Shown one piece after another: positions 7,638 through 16,794 of a stretch of DNA of 64,000 bases. The first letter of the stretch is position 1. Every line of letters starts with the position of its first letter. The translations under genes and the position numbers were made by a program. Below the pieces are notes generated by a model. The model was not told the origin of the DNA and ran no database searches. It worked only from the letters and a program-made list of their open reading frames with translations. The DNA lies in assembly GCF_002042965.1 (NCBI RefSeq), contig NZ_MZNT01000001.1, forward strand, positions 558,001 through 622,000, given 5' to 3'. The stretch is from Paenibacillus sp. 32352 (GTDB lineage Bacteria; Bacillota; Bacilli; Paenibacillales; NBRC-103111).

Positions 7638-8285
7638 TTAGTTCACGATGCGCAAAATATCATCTACTTCCTTGCGGGGAAGCTTGCCGGGGCGCTCAGC
7701 CGGATATCCCAGCGAGATGACCATATTGATCTGGCAGTGCGCCGGAATTTCGAGATATTCACGCAGCTGCTCTGAAGCAAGCAGGACCGGACCGGTCATA
7801 GGGCATGTAGCCATGCCGCGGGCATGGGCGGCAAGCATCAGATTCTGTGCAGCGAGACAGCTGCTCTTGATGCCTTCCTCTTCCCAGACCGACTCGGGAA
7901 CCAGCTTAACGGGCTCGAAGATGCGGTCTCTAAACTTGGACGTATATGGAGTCGCCAAGCATACGATAAGCACAGGCGCATCCGAGAAAGCGGTAGCGTA
8001 AGGACCAAAGGATTTGACGAGCAGGCGTCCTTCCTTGCTGAGTCCGCGCTCTTCGGCCTCGGCCGCTTTTTTATGAAGCTGCTCCCATGTGAGCTGCTCG
8101 ATGTGCTTGATTTTTTCGCGATTGACAATGGCGATGAATTCCCAGGTCTGGGAGTTGGTATCGCTTGGCGCGTAACGTGCGCAGTCGATAAGTTCTTTTA
8201 TATCTTCAATGGCAACTTCCTGATCGGTGTATTTGCGAACGCTTCTACGTTCGTGGAGGATCGTTTTGAATTCATCATAATGCAT
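7638..8285 (-). CDS. Nitroreductase-family FMN-dependent oxidoreductase
   Basis: A 215-residue flavoprotein of the nitroreductase superfamily, which reduces nitro groups, quinones or similar acceptors with NAD(P)H. The N-terminal RRSVRKYTDQEV and the APSDTNSQTWEFI segment are the FMN-binding signatures of the family; ARGMATCPMTG and INMVISLGYPAERPG are the later conserved segments. AAGGGATGG precedes the ATG. No neighbour indicates the substrate. Confidence 0.9.
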   Translation of the reverse strand: MHYDEFKTILHERRSVRKYTDQEVAIEDIKELIDCARYAPSDTNSQTWEFIAIVNREKIKHIEQLTWEQLHKKAAEAEERGLSKEGRLLVKSFGPYATAFSDAPVLIVCLATPYTSKFRDRIFEPVKLVPESVWEEEGIKSSCLAAQNLMLAAHARGMATCPMTGPVLLASEQLREYLEIPAHCQINMVISLGYPAERPGKLPRKEVDDILRIVN

Positions 8286-8395
8286 TGGTTATTCCATCCC
8301 TTCAAGCTCGCCTAAGCATGGTTTGTGACTTGGTACTATGAGCTACCGTTCAATTATATCGGGTTTATGTGGGAATGACAACCTATGGATTCGTT

Positions 8396-9496
8396 TTATT
8401 GAATAACAACCGTATCCCCTTCATTCAGCCCGCTGATAATTTCGGTCTTATCCGGCGTCTCAAGTCCGATCTTGACCTCGCGCTTTTCCAGGGCTCCCTG
8501 CCCGTTTTGCAGCATAACGTAGTATTGGTCTTTATCCCGCTGGATGGCCAGGGTGGAGACGACGAGAGCATTCGGTTTCTTATCCGTAACAATCGTCGCT
8601 GTCAAGCTCAAGTCCGCGATAAGCTGCTCGTTAGGCTCCAGGGAGATAACGACTTCAAACTGGGCAGCCGCCGTATTGACCGTATCGCTGCTGGAGCCGT
8701 TGTTTTTGGCAAATTTGGATATATTGCTGATTTCCCCCTTCAGCTTCGTATTTTTCAGCGCATCGACGCGCACCTCCACCGGCAACCCGACCTTCAGATG
8801 AAACAAATCATATTCACCGATATAGCAGATCAGCTGCAGCTTGGTCAGATCGACGATTTTTCCGATGCGTTCGTTTTCTTTAACGGATTGCGGCTGCTTC
8901 GTGCTGTCGAACAGAAAAATACCGGTTTCGGGAGCCGTATATTGGGCGGATTGGAGCTTGTCCGTTTTTTGCTTAAGCTGGGTCTTCATATGCTCCAGAT
9001 TCAAGCGGGTAATCTCTTCCTGCACCTCCTTGCTCTTGGAATCGGCATAACGCTGCTTGGCGTCTTTTTCCGATAAGCCTTCGGCGTCAGCATTGATGGT
9101 TTGATTAGGCAGATCCTTCTGGAATTGGGCGAGCTGAAGCTCAAGCTCCTGCTTCTTCATATTCGCCTGAAGCGTGGCGATTTCGTCATTCAGCGAAGTG
9201 GCGTCCAGTTGGAACATGACATCCCCTTTGTTGACCTGGGCGCCGTCGTTGACAGACCAGGCTTTGACATCGGCTGAAAAGGGCGCATTGACGTAGGTCT
9301 CTTTTTGATAGGAGGTTTTACCCTTTACCTCAACGGAATTGGTCAAATCCTCACGGGTCACCTTGAAGCTCAATGCGGATACAGCTGTGCCCGCCGCCGG
9401 CTGCGGCGGAGCTTTATGGCTTTGGATGTATAGCGTTCCTGAAATGCCTATGACGAGAATACCGGCGATGGCCGAAATCCATGTTTTCTTTTTCAT
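8396..9496 (-). CDS. Efflux adaptor (HlyD/MacA/YknX type)
   Basis: A 366-residue periplasmic-adaptor-type subunit, with an N-terminal membrane anchor (WISAIAGILVIGISGTLYI), a barrel-sandwich hybrid domain (ADVKAWSVNDGAQVNKGDVMFQLD is the lipoyl-like half), a helical hairpin of about residues 105-180, and a C-terminal beta domain. It is the last gene of an ABC exporter operon and begins 12 bases after the permease stop. In Gram-positive bacteria such adaptors (YknX, part of the SdpC-toxin protection system in B. subtilis) join the permease at the outer face of the membrane. Confidence 0.88.
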   Translation of the reverse strand: MKKKTWISAIAGILVIGISGTLYIQSHKAPPQPAAGTAVSALSFKVTREDLTNSVEVKGKTSYQKETYVNAPFSADVKAWSVNDGAQVNKGDVMFQLDATSLNDEIATLQANMKKQELELQLAQFQKDLPNQTINADAEGLSEKDAKQRYADSKSKEVQEEITRLNLEHMKTQLKQKTDKLQSAQYTAPETGIFLFDSTKQPQSVKENERIGKIVDLTKLQLICYIGEYDLFHLKVGLPVEVRVDALKNTKLKGEISNISKFAKNNGSSSDTVNTAAAQFEVVISLEPNEQLIADLSLTATIVTDKKPNALVVSTLAIQRDKDQYYVMLQNGQGALEKREVKIGLETPDKTEIISGLNEGDTVVIQ

Positions 9497-9508
9497 TGAA
9501 TGACTCTC

Positions 9509-10912
9509 CTAGTCTCGTTTGATTGCAGTTAACGCGTCGGTGCGCGAGGCCTTAACGGCAGGATAGATGCCGGACAGGACGCCGGTCAGAACCGCAAAGA
9601 ACAGCCCCACAGGCAGGATCCAGCCGCTGATGAACAGGATCTCCTGTTCCGATCCCGGTCGGGGAGGGGAGAAGCGCAGCACGGCGATATTGATTCCCCA
9701 AATGACCCAATAGGACAACAGGATCCCGCAGGCTCCCCCGATGACACCGAGCAGGGCGGATTCCACCATGAACATGTGGCGAATTTGTCTAAGGTTCGCG
9801 CCGAGCACCTTCATGATGCCGATCTGCCGGCGCCGCTGATAGGTAGACATGGTCATCGCGACGATAATGGAGATGGAGGCGACAAAAAGGATGAAGAGGC
9901 CGACTCCGCCGAAGACAAGCCGCAATATGACGAGCTCTCCTTGCATTTGCTCTTCCCGATGAAGGTTCGTTTCCGCCGTCAGCTTCAGCTTCTTGATCAG
10001 CTCCTCGAGCTCGCGGACATGAGAGCTGGAGTCGACCTTCATCTTCACCTCGTTAAACTCGGGCTCAACGGTAACGACGCTATTTGAGCTGCCGCCTGAT
10101 TTTTTGCTGTCGTTCGCATTGGCGGCGTTCATGGCGTCGCGGAGCTTTTTCCCCATGGCCGGGGAGATAAATGCGGTCTTCATGTGCATGACGACATCAT
10201 CAGGCATGCCTTCCGGCTTTTTCAGAATCCCCACCACGCGAAGCGGGAATTGCAGATTGGAGACCTCTATGCCGTCGGAACGGAATATTTGTGGCTTCAG
10301 CACGATTTGCTTCTGGTATAACGGATACGACACCAGCATCTGCCGTCTCCAATTATCGGAGGCTTCCCGGCTGTCAAGCTGATCCTGCAGCATCTGGCTG
10401 CGGGCTTTGGAGATTTGGGCATCGAACAAGCCCATCGTTGCACCGTAGCTTAATATGATCGTATTGTCGAGATCAGCCGCTCCGCCTTGCTGAAGCTCGA
10501 AGCCGAACGCCTCCAGCGTATCCAGCTCGGTAGCGTATAAATTGTTGATGTAGCCTTTCTTGCTGTCGACTTCAAATTGAAATTGATCGAATGTCTGGTA
10601 CGTTGCAATAGATTTCACATGAGGCAGCGTACGCAGGATGTCAATCTTCGCTTTGCTCAGCTCATAGGGTTTATTGGCATTCGTGTCCGCAGGATCGATA
10701 TTGGGAGCCGATCCGCTGCGGATCGTAATTTCATCGGATTTCATATAATAGCTCATTTGGGTGCGGCTGTAATGGTTGATGGATTCCCCGAACGACAACG
10801 CTACGATGATGGAGGCGGAGCCGATCGCAATCCCCATGGCACATAAGGCCGTTACGACCATTCGCCGACGGAGCTGCTCCCATCCTAAGCGCAAATAATC
10901 ATAAGCCTTCAT
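9509..10912 (-). CDS. MacB/YknZ-type ABC transporter permease
   Basis: A 467-residue permease with one N-terminal membrane helix, a large extracellular domain (about residues 50-320, MacB periplasmic core type) and three C-terminal helices (FtsX domain; VALSFGE early, and IGIMKVLGANLRQIRHMF before the third-last helix is the coupling segment). It overlaps the ATPase stop by four bases (ATGA), so translation is coupled. The Ser/Asn/Gly-rich piece near residue 265 is a flexible insertion. Likely role: mechanotransmission export of a peptide, lipid or antimicrobial. Confidence 0.88.
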   Translation of the reverse strand: MKAYDYLRLGWEQLRRRMVVTALCAMGIAIGSASIIVALSFGESINHYSRTQMSYYMKSDEITIRSGSAPNIDPADTNANKPYELSKAKIDILRTLPHVKSIATYQTFDQFQFEVDSKKGYINNLYATELDTLEAFGFELQQGGAADLDNTIILSYGATMGLFDAQISKARSQMLQDQLDSREASDNWRRQMLVSYPLYQKQIVLKPQIFRSDGIEVSNLQFPLRVVGILKKPEGMPDDVVMHMKTAFISPAMGKKLRDAMNAANANDSKKSGGSSNSVVTVEPEFNEVKMKVDSSSHVRELEELIKKLKLTAETNLHREEQMQGELVILRLVFGGVGLFILFVASISIIVAMTMSTYQRRRQIGIMKVLGANLRQIRHMFMVESALLGVIGGACGILLSYWVIWGINIAVLRFSPPRPGSEQEILFISGWILPVGLFFAVLTGVLSGIYPAVKASRTDALTAIKRD

Positions 10913-11601
10913 TCCTCATCACCAGCCCATTGCGCGTCTTCGATCAAATAACCGTCCCGCAGCTGAATGACCCGCCGGGTCCGCTTGGCCACTTCCAGCT
11001 CGTGGGTGACGATAACAAACGTAATCTGTAGCGTCTGATTGAGCTCAATCAGGAGGTCGATAATTTCCTTCTCGGTTTTGGTATCCAGATTCCCGGTAGG
11101 CTCATCTGCGAACACAATGGTAGGCTCGGTTACCAAAGAACGAGCGATACTAACGCGCTGCTGCTGTCCGCCGGACAGCTGAGAGGGGAACATTTCGGTC
11201 TTCTCGCCCAGTCCGACCTTGTTCAGCAAGGCCATCGATTTCTCCTTGCGGATTTTGGGCTTCACGCCCTGAAATATAAGCGGAAGCTCGACATTTTCCC
11301 GGACCGTCAGGTGAGGGATCAATTCATAGGATTGAAAAATAAATCCGATATGGATTCTGCGGAATTCCGCAAGCTGATTTTCCGTCATTTTCTCGATCGC
11401 TTGACCGCTGATCAGAATGCTGCCCTGGGTCGGCTTCATCAAGCCGGCCATCAAATTCAGCAGCGTCGATTTGCCGGAACCGGAGCTCCCGAGCAGCGCA
11501 ACGATTTCCCCTTTGGCAACGGAAAAATCGATGTCATGCAGAACCGGTGTTTCTTCGTTTCCGTTGCGGAAACGGTGTGATAGATGTTCTACTGCAAGCA
11601 C
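10909..11601 (-). CDS. ABC transporter ATP-binding protein (MacB/LolD/YknY type)
   Basis: A 230-residue ATPase with Walker [10 protein letters not shown] (38-46), Q-loop [14 protein letters not shown], signature LSGGQQQR (142-149), Walker B IVFADE (162-167) and a switch His in [10 protein letters not shown]. It is the first gene of the three-gene exporter operon. The start is a GTG with GGAGGGG about five bases upstream. The 332-base region before it (11602-11933) holds the terminator of the MFS gene and no clear promoter. Confidence 0.92.
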   Translation of the reverse strand: MLAVEHLSHRFRNGNEETPVLHDIDFSVAKGEIVALLGSSGSGKSTLLNLMAGLMKPTQGSILISGQAIEKMTENQLAEFRRIHIGFIFQSYELIPHLTVRENVELPLIFQGVKPKIRKEKSMALLNKVGLGEKTEMFPSQLSGGQQQRVSIARSLVTEPTIVFADEPTGNLDTKTEKEIIDLLIELNQTLQITFVIVTHELEVAKRTRRVIQLRDGYLIEDAQWAGDEE

Positions 11602-11775
11602 ATAACCCCTCCGTCATCTTCATGGTACATAAGCATGGCAAGTCCGATAGAACCCAGAGCCTCTCTAATGCAGTCTTTTTAGTGAGCTTTGCTCTGCTCT
11701 TTGGCTAGTCTTAGCGCCATCGGGAAGGATCAAGACGACGAACCTGCTTTCGAGAATGGAACTTTCCGGTATAGT
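11602..11775. other. Intergenic stretch without a recognisable gene
   Basis: This must contain the promoter of the ABC exporter operon, read on the minus strand, but I find no convincing -35/-10 pair. No frame with a ribosome binding site is visible on either strand. Confidence 0.5.
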
Positions 11776-11813
11776 AAAAAAAGCCCTTGTTGCAGGCAAT
11801 GCAGCAGGGCTTT
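11776..11813 (-). terminator. Rho-independent terminator of the MFS/MATE-like unit
   Basis: On the minus strand AAAGCCCT and GGGCTTT close a hairpin with TGC/GCA inner pairs, followed by seven T. It lies 120 bases past the MFS stop codon. Confidence 0.75.
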
Positions 11814-11933
11814 GCTGGACTCACACCATGCCATCACCTATATAGACGTCAGGATCGGGCATTTTCTTGCACTTTTTGCAAAAAATTGTGAGAAATTATG
11901 AATAATTGATGAAAATTCGGGAAAAATGAAGGA

Positions 11934-13112
11934 TTAATCTTCAGGATATACATAGTGCAGCACCAGAAATCCGGCGACGCCGAGTAAAGAGAGCAGGGAT
12001 CCGATTCCATACATCCAGTGGGGACCGAAGTCGCGGAACAGCCAACCGCCGAGCGTACCGCTGACCAGGCCGGCCAGTCCCGACCAGCAGACAGCAAAAA
12101 TCGCCTGACCGGTCGACCTGTATTCATCCGGTACGCTTCGTTGAATATATCGGATGACAGTGAAGAAGAAAATACCGAAGGATATGCTGTGCATTGCTTG
12201 AACGGCAATGACCCATAACGGATTATCGATCTGGCTCATCAAGAGAAAGCGTATGGCATAGACGATCCCGCACACGGCTAGCAGCGGCAGCTCCTTGTAC
12301 TTATGCCCATATTTGCTAAGCAGGAAGAAGGTCGGTATTTCACTGGCTGCCGAAACCATCCAGGACCATCCGACGATCGTTTGGTCCGCTCCGAGCTGCT
12401 TCAGGAACAAAGCCAGAAAGCCGTCATTAAACCGGTGGGCAACGGAGACAATCGTAATCGCCAGCAAGAAAAACAAGAGTCTACGGGAGGCCACAATCTG
12501 CACCAGGCCGGCGAATTCCAGCTTTTTGCGGGAATGGCTCCGCGCATCCGTCAGCATGAGCGACAGCACAAGGGAGAGGCTGATAGTGCAGAGGCTTAGG
12601 ACCGCGGTAAGGCTCGACCCCTGCTGCTTGAGCAGCATGCCGAATACAAGAGAGGCAACGGCAAAGCCGATAGAGCCCCAAATCCGGAAAGAGGCGTAGC
12701 TTTTGCTCGTGCCGCTGATACTGAGGAGCGTCAGGCTGTCGTTTAATGAGCTGGTAGGAGACTGAAAAAAGAAAAACAGGGCCATAAAGAACATAAGCAG
12801 ACCGAAATGTCCGGTATGAAACACGATGAAGGCCATGATGAGTTGGCCCGCAAGGATGCATACCAAGATCTTTTTCACCGTTTGAAGCTTGTCGCTGATA
12901 ATTCCCCAGAACAAATTGGATACGATGCCGATCATAGGCCCGATAGAGTACAGGAGACCGATCTGGATCGTCGAATAGCCTGCGGACTGGAAGTACAACG
13001 GGAAGTAGGACACGATAATAGCCATTGTCATATAAAAAGAAAACGTGAATCCGCGCTGGATTCCGAAGTTCGTTTGTTTTGCCTGCATGGTGCTTTCCAC
13101 TTGCTTAATCAC
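11934..13112 (-). CDS. MFS transporter, MFS_1-like family
   Basis: A 392-residue, 12-helix major-facilitator transporter. The N-terminal half has IIVSYFPLYFQSAGYSTIQIG and the loop motif GIISDKLQTVKK; the C-terminal half has GWSWMVSAASEIPTFF and YRSTGQAIFAV. The same segments recur in the MFS gene at 21337, so the two are paralogues. It starts with a GTG six bases past the stop of the MATE-like gene, so coupled translation is likely; an ATG at 13088 with GGAAAG upstream is the alternative start. Substrate unknown. Confidence 0.83.
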   Translation of the reverse strand: MIKQVESTMQAKQTNFGIQRGFTFSFYMTMAIIVSYFPLYFQSAGYSTIQIGLLYSIGPMIGIVSNLFWGIISDKLQTVKKILVCILAGQLIMAFIVFHTGHFGLLMFFMALFFFFQSPTSSLNDSLTLLSISGTSKSYASFRIWGSIGFAVASLVFGMLLKQQGSSLTAVLSLCTISLSLVLSLMLTDARSHSRKKLEFAGLVQIVASRRLLFFLLAITIVSVAHRFNDGFLALFLKQLGADQTIVGWSWMVSAASEIPTFFLLSKYGHKYKELPLLAVCGIVYAIRFLLMSQIDNPLWVIAVQAMHSISFGIFFFTVIRYIQRSVPDEYRSTGQAIFAVCWSGLAGLVSGTLGGWLFRDFGPHWMYGIGSLLSLLGVAGFLVLHYVYPED

Positions 13113-13118
13113 TCGATT

Positions 13119-14450
13119 CTATGATTTTAATGTCATTTGAAACGGCGGTTTGTCGCTTGACTTGAGCACCTGCCGCAGCACGAGCCATACGACCGACGCC
13201 TCTGCGGCGAGTCCGAGTGATTGAGCCAATGCTCCCACCATCCCGTTCCAGCCCGGCGTTAGCACGATAGTAAGCACCAGGGAGATAAGCGTGACGGACA
13301 CGTTCGCAGCCTGGGACCAGACCATCACCTTTGTTTCACCGCGAAGCATAATCATGCCGTTTCCAAAGTCAAGCCAAGGAAACACAAGCGTCGTAATCAT
13401 GAACACTCGAAGTGTGTCCAGGCTGGCGTGCATGAGCCGTTCGTTGACACCCATTACATTTTCCATAAACCACGGCCCTACAGGGGTATAAGATAACAGA
13501 GCAATGAGAATGCTCGGAATAAAGGCTAATACGAACGTAAACCGCATAACGGCTTTAGCGTCTTTGCGGTAAAAATTCAAAACGATTTGATGAATATAAG
13601 AGAAAAAGCTTTGCACCAGATTCGTCAAGCTGCCGGCTATAGCAAATGAAGCGATGGCCAGCTGAAAATCCGTCGTTTTGCCTAAAAACGCGTTGACAGC
13701 GGGCCCTACAATAACGGCAATAACTGAAGAATAAAGCAGCGGCCGGTAAAAATGGAAGATTTGCTTCGGCTTTTCAATCGGATGGTCCGGCTTTTTCTCG
13801 GGTATTTTCTTCAGCAGTGATCTGCCTTCCCAAATACTGACGGCTGCCTCGACCATCATCCCTGTCAAAAATAAAATGGCTCCGACCCGGCCGCTGTTAA
13901 CTTGATCGGTATGGATGAAATACAATGACAGCAAGTACATGGCTACGAGCCGGATCACCATGCCGATGGTCAGCCATTTGGTCCGCATATTGAAGATGAT
14001 AATCCCGTGATACAGGCACCGAAGACCGGAGAAGATGCTGACGAACATAAGAATCTGATACACCTCGACCATCGGCTGTATCATGGAAGGCTCCGCTCCG
14101 AAGAAATGCAAAAACACCCATTTGCCGATGGGAGTATAGCAGATCAATGCGCCTAGCAGCATAATGCAGGCTAATATGTACCAGCTGATAACCGACATCG
14201 CTCGGAACGATATCCGGTCGCGGACCAGGGCCGAGCAGGTTTGCCTCATCAATACGGCCGGTCTTTCGGTCAGACCCAGAATACTTAAAGGCAGAGCATA
14301 GCTTGCGATGATCACTTCCGGCTGTGCGGAGCGCGCAAGCGTACTGTTAATAATAACGTGGGAAATGGTAACCAGGCTTGCTGAAACGCCTAGCGGGATA
14401 AAGAAAGCAAGCAGCTGCCGAAACGTTACTTTCTGTTCTTGGGTGTTCAT
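13119..14450 (-). CDS. MATE/ANKH-like multidrug-polysaccharide flippase superfamily protein
   Basis: A 443-residue protein with about 12 membrane helices and internal two-fold similarity: a TPIGKWV ... IFNMRTK block in the first half matches a TPVGPWF ... MLRGETK block in the second. This organisation is that of the MOP (MATE/flippase) superfamily, and the arrangement recalls ANKH-type proteins, but I cannot assign a substrate. ATG at 14450 follows TAGGAG; the in-frame ATG at 14507 lacks a site and would add a Cys-rich stretch. It is the first gene of a two-gene unit with the MFS transporter. Confidence 0.72.
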   Translation of the reverse strand: MNTQEQKVTFRQLLAFFIPLGVSASLVTISHVIINSTLARSAQPEVIIASYALPLSILGLTERPAVLMRQTCSALVRDRISFRAMSVISWYILACIMLLGALICYTPIGKWVFLHFFGAEPSMIQPMVEVYQILMFVSIFSGLRCLYHGIIIFNMRTKWLTIGMVIRLVAMYLLSLYFIHTDQVNSGRVGAILFLTGMMVEAAVSIWEGRSLLKKIPEKKPDHPIEKPKQIFHFYRPLLYSSVIAVIVGPAVNAFLGKTTDFQLAIASFAIAGSLTNLVQSFFSYIHQIVLNFYRKDAKAVMRFTFVLAFIPSILIALLSYTPVGPWFMENVMGVNERLMHASLDTLRVFMITTLVFPWLDFGNGMIMLRGETKVMVWSQAANVSVTLISLVLTIVLTPGWNGMVGALAQSLGLAAEASVVWLVLRQVLKSSDKPPFQMTLKS

Positions 14451-14621
14451 AGGTGCACTCCTACCTGGTAGTTTAACGTTAACAAAGCACGCTAAACAGT
14501 ATAGCATATATTCCTTGATATGAGCGCGGAAAATTTCGATAACTACTGGCAGAGGGCCGCGGCTTCATGGTACAGTAATGGAGACAAAAACGAACGCTTA
14601 AACAAGAAAGGCGGAACCTCC

Positions 14622-14939
14622 ATGACATGGACTTTTGTAACAGACGAACGCCTTGGTATCCCCCTTCCGCATTTGGAAAAGGACTGGGAGGATTATACGG
14701 AGGCGGAACGGTCGGAGATCCTGCTGCGCTGGGAAGAGATTCGCGGAACGATTCCGGATCAGGTGAAAAAGCTCGAGCGCATTATCATACGCAAGCAAAA
14801 TCAGCTGGATGTCGAGGATAACTTTCAAGTATCCTGCGAGCTGAACAGCGAGATTGCCGAATTGGCGGGCACGATCAACGAGCTGCATCTCTGGTTTAGA
14901 GTCAATCAGGAAATTACGGATTCGGCGGCTCATCATTAA
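14622..14939 (+). CDS. Conserved hypothetical coiled-coil protein, 105 aa
   Basis: A small acidic, soluble protein. The C-terminal 70 residues form heptad-like helices (QVKKLERIIIRKQNQLDVED and the SEIAELAGTINELHLWF stretch), suggesting a helical hairpin or dimer. The ATG at 14622 is preceded by AAGGCGG; the frame extends upstream to an ATG at 14520 but without a ribosome binding site. I do not recognise a named family. It is divergent from the MATE-like gene. Confidence 0.7.
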   Translation: MTWTFVTDERLGIPLPHLEKDWEDYTEAERSEILLRWEEIRGTIPDQVKKLERIIIRKQNQLDVEDNFQVSCELNSEIAELAGTINELHLWFRVNQEITDSAAHH

Positions 14940-15087
14940 GCCTCGGCAGAGTTTTCTCATCATGATAGAAAGCATCACTTTACGGGTCAGCCAATGAAAA
15001 TCATCCAGTGATTTAAGGTGGGCATTGTCCTTACTTTGTAATATAATAAAGGTTATGAGTTTGATAGGAAAAGAGGTGAGAAGCACC

Positions 15088-15684
15088 TTGGCATGGACGG
15101 AAGCGGTAACCCGGGTATGGAATATACTGAAGGATCACAAGCCGTCGCTCTATCCTATGGAAGAATGGGATGAGCTGCACGATATTCGAATAGCCAAGCT
15201 GCCGGCGGAAGGACTGGATCCGGGAAGTCAGCCCTACGCTTTGGCGACTAAAGCGGGCTTGCATTTATTAAACGAGAGTCTGGATAAATCCCATTCCCTA
15301 TCCCAGGAGATCCATAATCCTACAGGCAGCTATTGGCACGGGATTATGCACAGGATGGAAGGGGACTACAGCAACGCAAAGTACTGGTTTCGCCAAGCCG
15401 GTGCGCATCCGGTTCATGAATCGCTGCTTGCAGCTGCTCAAGAAGCTTGCAGGAGCTATGACATCGACAGCATCAGCAGCGACTCGATGAAGAGCAGGCT
15501 GGCTGCGTTCATTTCCGGAACAGCATGGGATACAGCTATGTTCACGGATCTTGTTGAGCAGCAGGTCACCGTAGTGCAGGATGATACGGCGGACGAGCTG
15601 CTGATCGAGCTGCAGTGGCTCGAGATCCGATTGTTACTGCAGTATTCGTATCAAAGGAGCGGGGGGAACTCGCTTGAGCTTTGA
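15088..15684 (+). CDS. Conserved hypothetical protein, 198 aa, coupled to the terpene synthase
   Basis: A soluble, mostly helical protein. Its central segment YWHGIMHRMEGDYSNAKYW, followed by a conserved-looking AGAHPVHESLL, is a pattern I have seen in widespread hypothetical proteins, but no function is known to me. The TTG at 15088 is chosen because GAGGTGAG lies seven bases upstream; ATGs at 15025 and 15055 lack usable sites. The last 11 bases overlap the start of the YtpB-like gene, so the two are co-translated. Confidence 0.72.
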   Translation: MAWTEAVTRVWNILKDHKPSLYPMEEWDELHDIRIAKLPAEGLDPGSQPYALATKAGLHLLNESLDKSHSLSQEIHNPTGSYWHGIMHRMEGDYSNAKYWFRQAGAHPVHESLLAAAQEACRSYDIDSISSDSMKSRLAAFISGTAWDTAMFTDLVEQQVTVVQDDTADELLIELQWLEIRLLLQYSYQRSGGNSLEL

Positions 15685-16753
15685 GTCTCGTCATATTTCG
15701 CGCGTTCCTAACAATTCCTTGCATCTTATGCTGCGCGTTTATCGTTATGTGCTTCCGGAGGTTCGGGAGCAGTTGAATTACTGGCGGGAGATTGCGGAGC
15801 GCATTCCGGATCCGGAGCTGCGCAGCCAGGCCATTGCCAGCATGACCAGCAAGCAGTTTCACTGTCAAGGCGGGGCTGTCTATGCCGTCGCCAATTTGCC
15901 GATGCGTCATGTCTTGATTCCGCTCATAGTGGCTCTGCAAACGATCAGCGATTATTTGGATAACCTGTGTGACAGGAGCACCTCGCTGGATGCTGACGAT
16001 TTCCGCATGCTGCATCAATCGATGCTGGATGCCGTTGATCCGGCGGAGCCTTTGCACGACTACTATGCCTACCGTACGGAGAAGGATGACGGGGAGTACT
16101 TGAACGGGCTGGTCAAAACCTGTCAGGCGAGTATCCGGCTGCTGCCTTCGTATCAGCTTGTGGGGGAGCATGTCAGACGGCTGGTGGGCTTATACTGCGA
16201 TCTGCAAGTGTACAAGCATATACGCCATGATTTGCGGGAAGAAGCGCTTCAGACGTGGTGGAGCAAGCACGAATCGCAATATCCGGCCATAAGCTGGAAT
16301 GAGTTCGCAGCCGCAACCGGATCGACATTAGGCATGTTCATGCTTTTCCTGGCCGCTTCCGACCCGGAATTACAATCCGAAACAGTGAATCATATTGATG
16401 CCGCTTATTTTCCTTACATATGCGGTCTGCATATCCTGCTTGATTACTTAATCGATCAGGAAGAGGACGAACTTGGCGGCGATTTAAACTTTTGCAGCTA
16501 TTACGCTAACATGGATCAGACGATCGAGCGGATTGCTTTGATTGTCCGGGAAGCCCGGAGCAGGGCCGATCGGCTGGACCATCCGGCCTTTCACCGTATG
16601 ATTATCGAGGGCCTGCTTGCGCTCTATCTCTCCGATCCGAAGGTGAAGGAGCAGAAGCAGGTTAAGCAAATATCGCGGGAATTGATGAAGGGGAGCCCGC
16701 TGACCCGACTCTTTTTCTTTATCAACAGTGTTTGGATTCGCAAAACATCATAA
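15674..16753 (+). CDS. ytpB: YtpB-type tetraprenyl-beta-curcumene synthase (DUF2600)
   Basis: A 359-residue, all-helical protein matching the DUF2600 family, whose studied member YtpB of B. subtilis cyclises C35 heptaprenyl diphosphate to tetraprenyl-beta-curcumene, the first step to sesquarterpenes. Two Asp-rich motifs expected to bind Mg-diphosphate are visible: DYLDNLCDR (about 95-103) and DYLIDQEEDELGGD (about 256-269). Its TTG start lies within the preceding gene, after GGAGCGGGGGG. No prenyl synthase or cyclase gene lies nearby; the substrate would come from the menaquinone pathway. Confidence 0.85.
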   Translation: MSFESRHISRVPNNSLHLMLRVYRYVLPEVREQLNYWREIAERIPDPELRSQAIASMTSKQFHCQGGAVYAVANLPMRHVLIPLIVALQTISDYLDNLCDRSTSLDADDFRMLHQSMLDAVDPAEPLHDYYAYRTEKDDGEYLNGLVKTCQASIRLLPSYQLVGEHVRRLVGLYCDLQVYKHIRHDLREEALQTWWSKHESQYPAISWNEFAAATGSTLGMFMLFLAASDPELQSETVNHIDAAYFPYICGLHILLDYLIDQEEDELGGDLNFCSYYANMDQTIERIALIVREARSRADRLDHPAFHRMIIEGLLALYLSDPKVKEQKQVKQISRELMKGSPLTRLFFFINSVWIRKTS

Positions 16754-16794
16754 TTTGCCAGCACGGAACGTGCATCATTTGGGAGGAACCATAC

